From assembly GCF_034259425.1 (NCBI RefSeq), contig NZ_JAXIVU010000011.1, forward strand, positions 1-64,000: DNA of 64,000 nt, read 5' to 3'. The translations under genes were made by a program, and so were the position numbers. Position 1 is the stretch's first letter; every line of letters begins with the position of its first letter. The notes under the pieces are model-generated. The model worked only from the letters and a program-made list of their open reading frames with translations. It did no database searches and was not told where the DNA came from. Source of the DNA: Denitrificimonas halotolerans (GTDB lineage Bacteria; Pseudomonadota; Gammaproteobacteria; Pseudomonadales; Pseudomonadaceae). Below are positions 9,501 through 16,436 of this stretch, piece by piece.

Positions 9501-10029
9501 TCCGCAGAAACGACTTGCAGCGCCTGCCGCTCAAGAAGCCGCACCAGCGCCAGTCAAGGCCAAGCCAGCTAAAGCAGAACAGCCTGCACCTGCCACTCAA
9601 CACGCAGCAGAAGCAGCCAAGCCAGCGCCTGCGGCTCAGCCTAAAGCCAAAGCAGCAGCGCCAGCAACCACAAAACCACCACGTTTAGTGGGCCGTGCGC
9701 CAAATGATCCGCGTGAGCGTCGTCGTTTAGCGCGTGAAGCCGAAGCAGCTAAAAAAGCCGCTGAAGCAAAAGCTGCAGCAACACCTCAAGCACAAGCAGA
9801 GTCACAACCGACTCAGCCTGAAGCAACGAAGCAGCCAGCAGCGCCCGCAGCCGCTCCAACCGTAGAAGCAGCACAACCTGCCACTACGACTCACGAAGCT
9901 GCACCACAAAATACGCCTGAGGCTGCTCCAACAGCTGAAGCGCAAGTAACAGCAGCACCACAGGAGCCCTCTGCAAAACCAGATAAAGCCCCTGCTGCCG
10001 AGCAGAACGAGCCTAAGCCAAACGCCTAG
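6574..10029 (+). CDS. rne: Ribonuclease E, degradosome endonuclease
   Basis: RNase E makes the initiating cuts in mRNA decay and processes rRNA and tRNA. The catalytic half (about 1-520) has the MKRMLINATQPEELRVALVDG start, the S1 domain (YKGRITRVEPSLEAAFVDFG), the DNase-I-like region with the metal ligands in VSIDINSAR and IVIDFIDM, and the Zn-link CPRCNGQG near residue 403. The C-terminal half is low complexity: an Arg/Asn/Glu/Gln-rich RNA-binding stretch (about 590-830), then a long Ala/Pro/Lys-rich tail. This is the usual unstructured scaffold of the degradosome. At 1151 residues it is far longer than RNase G, and the rluC neighbour supports rne. Confidence 0.96.
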   Translation: MKRMLINATQPEELRVALVDGQKLFDLDIESGAREQKKSNIYKGRITRVEPSLEAAFVDFGSERHGFLPLKEISREYFKKTGENSGRVNIKDVLTEGQEVIVQVEKEERGNKGAALTTFISLAGRYMVLMPNNPRAGGISRRIEGEERNELREALNALNSPADMGLIVRTAGLGRSSQELQWDLDYLVQLWTAIKDAADTRSAPFLIYQESNVIIRAIRDYLRQDIGEVLIDSTDAQEEALSFIRQVMPQYADKIKLYQDSVPLFNRFQIESQIETAFQREVKLPSGGALVIDPTEALVSIDINSARATRGSDIEETALQTNLEAAEEIARQLRLRDIGGLIVIDFIDMTPAKNQRAVEDRMRECLGADRARVQVGRISRFGLLEMSRQRLRPSLGESSGVVCPRCNGQGIIRDVESLSLAILRLIEEEALKDRTAEVRARVPFQVAAFLLNEKRNAITKIELRTRVRIFILPDEHLETPHFEVIRLRDDSPEALSGQSSYEMAPEETEEVQPVSATRSLVREEAAVKTTTAERLAPPPVQAAPTAAPAEVKKAHTSKFKGLVKSLVGLFASNNEEKANADTAQAEPAERPNQNNRNNERRNNNERSQNNRRNNRNTRDRDRDRDEERKPRENGRDNAAERDSNQRDNNPRDHKRDNTHNKREQNENRRERPQRDERPQREERQQRDERPARQERQERPERNERNERSEQRPTRELRPALDTPEQRQPRGAAIQAQAQAQVQQAQEQNEQRPQQRDNQQADEQRPARPERQERAPKAVDVDETPDNKALESHDKQEKNGPEEERPRRRSRGQRRRSNRRERQQQDTAHNNDTATEHNTAESNTADKATAAPTPEKAAAPKADAAAKAQAEAAQDVAQVAATVAIAAAAAEPKATDLASDAAAGRNAVATVDPSQVQTAAAQPTQSLLQISEPDLAKAPASASSPAPAAEQAAEPAAQPKPAEKAEKPANKALSGPAPQKRLAAPAAQEAAPAPVKAKPAKAEQPAPATQHAAEAAKPAPAAQPKAKAAAPATTKPPRLVGRAPNDPRERRRLAREAEAAKKAAEAKAAATPQAQAESQPTQPEATKQPAAPAAAPTVEAAQPATTTHEAAPQNTPEAAPTAEAQVTAAPQEPSAKPDKAPAAEQNEPKPNA

Positions 10030-10045
10030 TCTGAATCTGCGCTAT

Positions 10046-10077
10046 AAAAAAGGATGCCCCACCGGCATCCTTTTTTT
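10046..10077 (+). terminator. Rho-independent terminator of rne
   Basis: A perfect GGATGCC/GGCATCC stem with a CCACC loop is flanked by AAAAAA and TTTTTTT, 16 bp after the rne stop. The A- and T-runs make it potentially bidirectional. Confidence 0.92.
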
Positions 10078-10253
10078 ATGCCTATTCACCATTCGCAAGC
10101 CGAGTATGCCGGAACAACAACCGCCGACCTGCCAATCCTCCCCCCTAAAATTGACACCTTCACCGCTCGGCCACCCCATTCCCCTCTCCATACTTGGCCA
10201 TTTCGCACAGTTCAACACAGCCTTTAAAATCAACGTTGGCTAATCAACAACCA

Positions 10254-10294
10254 TAAAAAAACCGCAGAGATGGCCATCCATCGCTGCGGCTTAA
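10254..10294 (-). terminator. Terminator downstream of maf
   Basis: On the minus strand CCGCAGCGATGG and CCATCTCTGCGG pair with one mismatch, followed by TTTTTTTA. It begins about 30 bp past the maf stop. The interval 10078-10253 shows nothing I can assign. Confidence 0.8.
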
Positions 10295-10325
10295 GCACCT
10301 TCCGGCGCTCGAACTTTAAAAGAGG

Positions 10326-10910
10326 TTACTGACTGCGCGTTGGGTAAATATCAAAGTTTTGTAAAGCCACGACCACTTCAGACAGCGGCAAGCCAACCAC
10401 GGTGGTGTAGCTGCCTGAAATCGCACTGACAAAAACACCGCCTTTACCTTGAATACCATACCCTCCCGCTTTATCTGACTGCTCTCCAGTCTGCCAATAC
10501 CAATCAATCTCTTTGCTGCTAATGTTTCTAAAGAACACTGTGGTATTGACCCGTTGCACACGAATTTCTTCTGCGGTTTTAATGGCAAAAGCAGTCATGA
10601 CGACATGGGAGCGACCGGATAAAGCACGCAGCATGCCTTTCGCTGCATCTTCACTGCTCGGTTTACCCAAAATATCGTCTTCTAAAACAACAATGGTGTC
10701 AGCAGCCAAAACCACTGCACCCTCCTCGGCTTCTACTGCAGAAAATCCTGCCTCTGCTTTTTCTTTAGCTAAACGCTCAACATAAGCCGTAGGCAATTCA
10801 TTGGGACGCTGCTGCTCATCGATCGCAATATCCAGCACTGTAAAATCAATGCCGGCCTGTGCAAGCAGTTCGCGCCGCCGAGGCGATGTAGAAGCTAAAT
10901 ACAACGTCAT
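10326..10910 (-). CDS. maf: Maf-family nucleoside triphosphate pyrophosphatase (YhdE type)
   Basis: The product hydrolyses non-canonical or pyrimidine NTPs; YhdE-type members act on dTTP and UTP. I choose ATG 10910 (MTLYLASTSPRRRELL), the family's conserved start, over an ATG ten codons upstream. Motifs are STSPRRRELL, VVLAADTIVV, GKPSS and DKAGGYGIQGKGG, with GSYTTVVGLPL near the end; the last two point to YhdE rather than YceF. It is convergent with rne. A terminator lies downstream. Confidence 0.9.
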   Translation of the reverse strand: MTLYLASTSPRRRELLAQAGIDFTVLDIAIDEQQRPNELPTAYVERLAKEKAEAGFSAVEAEEGAVVLAADTIVVLEDDILGKPSSEDAAKGMLRALSGRSHVVMTAFAIKTAEEIRVQRVNTTVFFRNISSKEIDWYWQTGEQSDKAGGYGIQGKGGVFVSAISGSYTTVVGLPLSEVVVALQNFDIYPTRSQ

Positions 10911-11052
10911 ACGTTTTTCAAACCTTTGTGAAAAAAACATTATTTATAAGTGTTATAGCACATCAAACAAACCCAGACATGCGCTACGCATCGTTACCTG
11001 ATGCAACGCTAGAAGCAAGTGATTCAATCCCTACGAAGAGCATTATGACGCC

Positions 11053-11637
11053 TTATTTCTTCATCATTCGCAGAATATCGTCCAGTGGGTTCCCGTCGCC
11101 GTTCACATCCAGCATCGAGATCAAACCTGACAAGCCCGATTTCTGAGCGCCGGCCGCAGTTGGGCTCTGACCGCCTAATAAGCCGCCTAGCAAACCACCC
11201 AAACCACCTTCTGCTGTCTCAGCACTGGCACTTTGCTTACTGATAAAACTGGCCACCATGGCCGCTAACAAAGGCAGCATTTGCTTAAGCTGATGTGCAC
11301 TTAGGCCTGTTTTCTGTGCTGCATTGTCTGCAACAGTGCGGCTCACCTCTTTAGAGCCAAACACCTGCCCTAAAATATCCTGACCTGAGGCTCTGCCATC
11401 ACTGCCAGCAAGGTGCCCTAAGGCTTGGCTTAAAAAATCACTGCCACCTAAACTCCCCAGCAAACCACTGATACCCCCAGACGCCTGAGGCTGTGCTTGC
11501 ATCTGCTTTTGAAAGCCACCTAACAACGCAGGCAATAAAGCCTCAGCTCCTTGCTGTGCTTGATCTTCAGTCAAGCCCAGCTGTTGTGCAAGCGATGACA
11601 CACCGCCCATTTGTTTGAGTATTTCAGTGGTTTGCAT
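11053..11637 (-). CDS. DUF937 family (YidB-like) protein
   Basis: This 194-residue protein matches the DUF937/YidB family: an all-helical N-terminus (MQTTEILKQMGGVSSLAQQL), repeated LLPALLGGF and LLPLLAAM segments, and Gly/Gln-rich linkers (GGISGLLGSLGG, GGLGGLLGGLLGG). The C-terminus contains DVNGDGNPLDDIL, which looks like an EF-hand or dockerin-type calcium loop. No signal peptide is visible. The molecular function of the family is unknown to me. It lies 36 bp downstream of the DUF3597 gene, probably in one operon. Confidence 0.8.
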   Translation of the reverse strand: MQTTEILKQMGGVSSLAQQLGLTEDQAQQGAEALLPALLGGFQKQMQAQPQASGGISGLLGSLGGSDFLSQALGHLAGSDGRASGQDILGQVFGSKEVSRTVADNAAQKTGLSAHQLKQMLPLLAAMVASFISKQSASAETAEGGLGGLLGGLLGGQSPTAAGAQKSGLSGLISMLDVNGDGNPLDDILRMMKK

Positions 11638-11673
11638 AGAGAAATAACCTCATTGGTTTACTGTAAGTTAAAT

Positions 11674-12075
11674 TTAGTTCAATAGATCATCTGGAATATT
11701 GCCACCGTTTTCAGCAATTTTTGCCAATACAGTTTTGTGCAACCACATATTCATCTGTGCTGAATCAGCCATCAGTTCGGCTGGGCAGTTTAACTCTGTG
11801 GCCAACTCTTTACGTGCGCTAAAGCTGCTATCCAACTCCAACAACTTCAGTAGGTCAACAATGGACACACGCCAGTTTAACTTTTGTGGGTTGGCTGCAG
11901 CACGCGTTTCCAGTTGCGCCACCACATCCACGACACTGACTGCAGCGACACTCGGCTGCTCGGCCGCAGGTGCACTGGCCTCTGGCGTCGCAGCAGCGGG
12001 TGCTTCGACTTCAGCTTCCGCTGCTTCTGCTTTACCAATGCCCAATTTAGACAGGATGCTATTGAAAAGTCCCAT
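11674..12075 (-). CDS. DUF3597 family protein
   Basis: I start at ATG 12075 (MGLFNSILSKLGIG), preceded by a GAGGAG ribosome site; an upstream ATG would add 21 unlikely residues. An amphipathic N-terminus is followed by an Ala/Pro/Glu linker (about 15-45). Then comes a conserved helical domain with LNWRVSIVDLLKLLELDSS, SARKELATELN and MNMWLHKTVLAKIAENGG, as in DUF3597. The function is unknown; the fold resembles small peptidoglycan- or stress-associated helical proteins only loosely. It probably forms an operon with the DUF937 gene. Confidence 0.82.
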   Translation of the reverse strand: MGLFNSILSKLGIGKAEAAEAEVEAPAAATPEASAPAAEQPSVAAVSVVDVVAQLETRAAANPQKLNWRVSIVDLLKLLELDSSFSARKELATELNCPAELMADSAQMNMWLHKTVLAKIAENGGNIPDDLLN

Positions 12076-12284
12076 GTATTTCTCCTCAGTGTTTATGACA
12101 TCATTGTCAATTCTGTTTGATACACCTGTTTGTAACATACAATCAACAGGTTCTGCTTATATCTATCGATTTATACCGAACGAATTATGGAATAAATCAC
12201 TAGAGAGGTCATCTTTTAATCGAGATACTCAAACCAACTCTAGATGCTATTGAGCAGCTCTCTCACTGAATAAATGGGGCAAAT

Positions 12285-12764
12285 ATGCAATCTGTTGTGA
12301 TTCTTGTGGATGTGCAAAACATTTACCATACGGTGCGCCAAAGCTATGCCACGGGCTTTGACTACAATGCATTTTGGCGACACGCCACGGATGGACGCAA
12401 AGTGGTAAAAGCCATTGCCTATGCAACGGATCGCGGCGATGCTAAACAGCAGCAATTTCAAAACATCCTGCGCGCCATTGGTTTTGAGGTCAAACTCAAA
12501 CCTTATGTACAGCGCAGTGATGGCAGTCGTAAAGGTGATTGGGATGTAGGGATTACAGTGGATGCCATGGAATTAGCCCCGCTTGCTGATACCCTAGTGC
12601 TGGCCTCCGGTGATGGCGACTTTGCTATTTTAGTAGAGCGTTTGCAAGCATTGCATCATCTTGAGGTGGAAGTCTTCGGCGTGCCCGACTTCACGGCCTT
12701 TGCTTTGATCCGAGCCGCCACTAAGTTCATTCCTATTGAGGGTCAGCTGCTACTGCAAAAATAA
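12285..12764 (+). CDS. NYN domain (LabA/DUF88-type) putative ribonuclease
   Basis: The 159-residue protein is a single NYN domain of the PIN-like nuclease fold. Acidic residues likely to bind metal are in VVILVDVQNIYH (Asp9, Asn12), KGDWDVGITVDAM, and LVLASGDGDFAILV. Family members cut RNA in processing or stress responses. The gene stands alone between the divergent DUF3597 gene and the lipoprotein gene. No partner suggests a specific substrate. Confidence 0.85.
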   Translation: MQSVVILVDVQNIYHTVRQSYATGFDYNAFWRHATDGRKVVKAIAYATDRGDAKQQQFQNILRAIGFEVKLKPYVQRSDGSRKGDWDVGITVDAMELAPLADTLVLASGDGDFAILVERLQALHHLEVEVFGVPDFTAFALIRAATKFIPIEGQLLLQK

Positions 12765-12995
12765 GACCATACCAACCACGTTCGAGGACTGCCCCCTATA
12801 GGCACCAGTAACACAGGTGTGAGTAGACCAAGCCCGAAAACACATCGACCGAAACTCAGGCGGTGCGCACATACCTGGAAACCCCATGCGCCAAGGTTGG
12901 CATTGCACATGAGGATAGCGGTGCGTCACCCACACATGAGCGCCCCTAGGCAATAACTTGCTCTTACATTCTGCTGAGCACAAAAGAGGATATCC

Positions 12996-13418
12996 ATGCG
13001 TAAATCAATTATAAAACCAATTGTAGTCACAGCTTTAAGTGCGCTGCTTGTTTTTGAGCTGACGGCATGCGGTACTGTCATTTATCCTGATCGCCGCGGC
13101 CAAACGAAAGGCCCCATCGACCCAACCGTCGTCATTATGAATGGTATCGGCTTGCTGTTCTGGGTTGTCCCTGGTTTGGTAGCCTTTGCCATCGACTTTG
13201 CTACGGGTGCGATTTATCTACCATCGGGCCGTTATTCAATTGCTCCAGAAGCGTTAGAGCCGGCAATCAATGCGGATGGTCGAATTGATACCGTGCAATT
13301 ACAACAGATTATTCAGCAACAAACCGGGCACAAGCTGCCTTTCGATCACCCCAACCTGCAGAAACACGAAGGCTCGGCACAATTGTTAAGCCAGCTCAAT
13401 ATCCTTCCCACTACATGA
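12996..13418 (+). CDS. Small lipoprotein of unknown function
   Basis: This 140-residue protein has a basic N-terminus, a hydrophobic helix and a lipobox-like ELTAC ending at Cys25, so it is probably lipidated by the Lgt/LspA pathway. A second hydrophobic stretch (about 48-72, MNGIGLLFWVVPGLVAFAIDFATG) could embed in or lie on the membrane. A soluble C-terminal tail with LQQIIQQQTGHKLP follows. An AGAGGATATCC ribosome site precedes ATG 12996. Homologues in Pseudomonas are uncharacterised as far as I know. Function is not assigned. Confidence 0.75.
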   Translation: MRKSIIKPIVVTALSALLVFELTACGTVIYPDRRGQTKGPIDPTVVIMNGIGLLFWVVPGLVAFAIDFATGAIYLPSGRYSIAPEALEPAINADGRIDTVQLQQIIQQQTGHKLPFDHPNLQKHEGSAQLLSQLNILPTT

Positions 13419-13657
13419 ACTAGCTACCACTTTAGAAGGAGGGAAATTCTGCTCGATCATTGTTAAATCCGGCCAGCCCCTGTATCGCCCCTTGTTGGGC
13501 GATACATCAATCAATACGAGGCTTGCTCTACACAACCCGTAATGCTGCAGATGACTCTGTGTCGCTTGGCCGTTCAAAGTCCGCCAACACAACGGCACGC
13601 AAACCCTACCGCCCAGCAATAGCAACCCAACAATCGAAATCACCACTGCGCCAATCC

Positions 13658-14563
13658 TTAACGGTTGATCGGCAGCAGTTGTAAAGGACCTTGAAAAGCT
13701 TGTTGAGTTAAACCTTTTTGCCGTTCAGTGTTATGTAGCAGCAATGCCTTGAGGGGGTCGGCGTCCGCCAATTGCTCTGCAAAGCCTTTAAGCGCTGCTA
13801 AGTATTCGATTTGTTGTGCCCCTTGCATTGCATCATTGGCACGCTGATACAGGTATTCCACCGTAGGTAACATGATGTGACTGTAGCTGCCGTGCAAAGC
13901 AAAACTCAGTCCAGCATGGTCATAATCACCAAAATAAACCAACTTTTTACCTGCTGCGACACAAGCTTCGCGCAAGCCTTTACAACCTTTAGCCTCCAAT
14001 CCATTACCGCGATAAATCACCAAAGCATTGAATGCATCCTCAGGCAATTGATAACGCCGTGGGTGTAAAGCGAAATACTCATAAAAAGCATCCCGATTCT
14101 CTACCATCACCACCCATTCATAAGCTTGTAGGTTCAGGGTTTGCCAATCCAAGTCCATCACCCATTGACTGGGCGCTACAGTGACCCACTCTGGAAAGTA
14201 ATGACCGCAATTGGCCTGCGCCATCAGTACGCGCCGCTCCATGGGCGCCAGCCCGAGGCTTTTGTTTTCCACATGACTCATATCGGCTTGCTCACGGCGA
14301 CTTGGTTGAGCCTGCCATTGCTCCAAACTCAACAGGTGCGATTCAGCCAATACTTGCTCAATGGTGCGGATGACATTGCGCTGAAACAACACCCTGTGAT
14401 CAGCAAACCAACCGTTAGTGTCTAAACCCTGTTGCTCACACCAAGCCAATAAATCCTGCATGGCTGGACTCTGGCTGGCCCGTTGAACCTCCCGTGTTTG
14501 CCGTAATGCCTGCTTCACATTACACAACACAGAACGTGCACGATCGGATAAATCGAAACTCAT
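13658..14563 (-). CDS. Toprim-domain protein, JetD/MksG-like putative plasmid nuclease subunit
   Basis: The 301-residue protein is the last gene of the SMC operon. Its second half looks like a Toprim fold: the acidic residue in VVMVENRDAF (Glu155), then LVIYRGNG, then the paired acids in VYFGDYDHAG (Asp213, Asp215). In Wadjet/MksBEFG systems the JetD/MksG Toprim subunit cuts circular plasmid DNA extruded by the SMC motor. The N-terminal half (1-130) is helical and probably binds the complex or DNA. The start overlaps the previous stop by 4 nt. It is shorter than type I JetD proteins (about 400 residues), so the assignment to a subtype is open. Confidence 0.72.
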   Translation of the reverse strand: MSFDLSDRARSVLCNVKQALRQTREVQRASQSPAMQDLLAWCEQQGLDTNGWFADHRVLFQRNVIRTIEQVLAESHLLSLEQWQAQPSRREQADMSHVENKSLGLAPMERRVLMAQANCGHYFPEWVTVAPSQWVMDLDWQTLNLQAYEWVVMVENRDAFYEYFALHPRRYQLPEDAFNALVIYRGNGLEAKGCKGLREACVAAGKKLVYFGDYDHAGLSFALHGSYSHIMLPTVEYLYQRANDAMQGAQQIEYLAALKGFAEQLADADPLKALLLHNTERQKGLTQQAFQGPLQLLPINR

Positions 14564-15807
14564 AGTAAGACTCCATCACTGAGCAACTGCAGCTCTACAT
14601 CGGTGATGATCTGCAATTGATTAAAAGGACCTGCCTCTTCGGTGTCATATTTCAAACGAAATGCACTTTTTTCTAAGCTCGATAACCCTTGGTATTCAGC
14701 AATGACCTGATACAACCACATTTCCGGATCCCACTTCAGCTGTGTTTCCACTAAATACGCTAAAGCACTGTGATTGCTCTGTTGATCCAGCACCTGCAAA
14801 TAGAATGACACCACATCTTCATGCAGTTCACGGCGTCGTGCCAAAACAGTGGCATCATCTTGCCACTCCACTGGCGGAGCTGCGCTCGGCTGATGTTCCG
14901 CAGGCCGACTGCGTGCCGGTAGCTGAGTGAGCAGCTGTTGCATAGCGTACTTGTCTTGATGTCGATCCAAAGCAATGGCTGCACTGGGTAGCACAGCACT
15001 GGCCTGGTTCACCAAATCCACCACTTGGCTGCGCTGGGCATAATCTGACGGCTGAAAGTTAGGCTTCTGCTCAAAAAATTCCAGCATACCGCGCACCAAT
15101 ACATTGCGCGCTTGCTGTTGACGAAAACGCGCCATCAACTCACTTAAACGCTTTTGTACCTCGCGCAAGCTGCTGAAATGCACACTGACTTGACTCTGCA
15201 ATTGGCGCACCAACAATTGGCGCAACCCGGCATTGCTACCGGCAAAGTGAATCAGCTCGTTGAAATCAATCAGCTCTAAGCCTTGCAGCCAACGCACCAC
15301 CTCAGTGTGTGCTTTTTCATTCTCATAAATCTTTTCTTGCACACTGCTAACAAAGGCAAAGTCGGTATTTAAACGGTTCCACAGGCTATCAATACCTGTG
15401 GCGATACGACTGTTTAAATCATCCACTTCTTGACTGAGCTTGCTCTGAAAATAAGCACTGCGCTGATAATGGCCTTTGCTTTCTTCTTCGTTAACTTTAC
15501 CTACCAGCACGCGAATATTGATTAAGAAATCACCAACATCGGCATTCACTTTACGCCGCTGCTCATCAGCAATGAGGTGCACAATCATTTCGCGTACAGG
15601 ATCCGTCAGCTTTAAGCCTGAGGTCTCACTGGGCCGCCAAAGAATATTCGCGGCCTGCAGTTGATTGATAACCCGTGTGCCCACCTGCAACTCATCAATC
15701 GGGCTGCCATAGTAGTTGTGCATCAACACATCGCTGTATTTACCCAGCAGTCTGAGCCGCTCAACGCCAAGCTTGATCGCCTCACTGCTGTAATCCAGAG
15801 TACTCAT
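14560..15807 (-). CDS. Kleisin-like (MksF/JetA/MukF) subunit of the SMC complex
   Basis: The 415-residue protein starts with a winged-helix-like region (about 1-90, including VINQLQAANILWRPSETSGLKLTDPVREMI). A mostly helical region with LQSQVSVHFSSLREVQKRLSELMARFRQQQ follows, then an acidic C-terminus that could contact the SMC head. Size and place fit a MukF/MksF-type kleisin that bridges the SMC dimer. No catalytic motif is seen. It overlaps both neighbours by 4 nt. The name rests mainly on operon context and length rather than on a motif. Confidence 0.62.
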   Translation of the reverse strand: MSTLDYSSEAIKLGVERLRLLGKYSDVLMHNYYGSPIDELQVGTRVINQLQAANILWRPSETSGLKLTDPVREMIVHLIADEQRRKVNADVGDFLINIRVLVGKVNEEESKGHYQRSAYFQSKLSQEVDDLNSRIATGIDSLWNRLNTDFAFVSSVQEKIYENEKAHTEVVRWLQGLELIDFNELIHFAGSNAGLRQLLVRQLQSQVSVHFSSLREVQKRLSELMARFRQQQARNVLVRGMLEFFEQKPNFQPSDYAQRSQVVDLVNQASAVLPSAAIALDRHQDKYAMQQLLTQLPARSRPAEHQPSAAPPVEWQDDATVLARRRELHEDVVSFYLQVLDQQSNHSALAYLVETQLKWDPEMWLYQVIAEYQGLSSLEKSAFRLKYDTEEAGPFNQLQIITDVELQLLSDGVLL

Positions 15808-16436
15808 GCCAGCAAATCCTCTTGGCTGGGCACTGACTCTTCTTCGATGGCGATGTTTTCTTCTTCACGAATAAAACGGGTCAAATCAATCAAGTAATCG
15901 ATCTTACCGGTGACAATATAGTGGTGCCGATCTTTATGCGGTTGATGCAGGTAGCCATGGCTGCGCAAACGATCAAAAACTTGCTTGAGTTGGCCAGCCA
16001 CATCCTCACTTTGCGACTGAAAAAAACGGGTTTGCACCAAGGCTTGCAGCTGATCACGCAAACTGGGGTTGTTTTCAATGCGGGCCGCCATTTCGTGACG
16101 ATTTAGAATGTCATTGGCGGTGAGCACATTTTCATGCCCCATGGTTTCTTGCGTCAACTGCAACAGTTTCAACATTGGGATTAAGCTGTCGAGGGTCTCT
16201 TTAAACTGCTGTGACAACTGATCACGCAATGCTTGGGTCAGCTCTCGCCAAGCCAAAAACCACACACTGCCTTCCGGATTACAGGCTAAACGGCGATTTA
16301 AGGGGCGCAAATACTGATCAATGGCCTCCCGCTTTGCTTCATCTTGCAGGTGACGAAATCCTTGGCTATCACTCACTTCACAAATAAATTCACCGGCCAA
16401 CAGCTGTTCCAGTAATTTGCTGTATTGCATCATCAT
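15804..16436 (-). CDS. KITE-like (MksE/JetB/MukE) subunit of the SMC complex
   Basis: The 210-residue protein has the size and layout of MukE/MksE. An N-terminal helical region (YSKLLEQLLAGEFICEVSD) precedes a tandem winged-helix-like body, with VFDRLRSHGYLHQPHKDRHHYIVTGKIDYLIDLTRFI near the end resembling the second wing. Its C-terminus is acidic. MukE-type proteins dimerise and bind kleisin and DNA. The start ATG lies in the 4-nt overlap with the SMC gene. The assignment is by size, context and fold impression. Confidence 0.62.
   Translation of the reverse strand: MMMQYSKLLEQLLAGEFICEVSDSQGFRHLQDEAKREAIDQYLRPLNRRLACNPEGSVWFLAWRELTQALRDQLSQQFKETLDSLIPMLKLLQLTQETMGHENVLTANDILNRHEMAARIENNPSLRDQLQALVQTRFFQSQSEDVAGQLKQVFDRLRSHGYLHQPHKDRHHYIVTGKIDYLIDLTRFIREEENIAIEEESVPSQEDLLA

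Noticed and set aside
8249..9603. Long reverse and alternate frames and apparent repeats inside rne
   Set aside because: They are shadows of the low-complexity Arg/Asn and Ala/Pro tail of RNase E; repeated codons such as CGT and GCA create open frames and false repeats.
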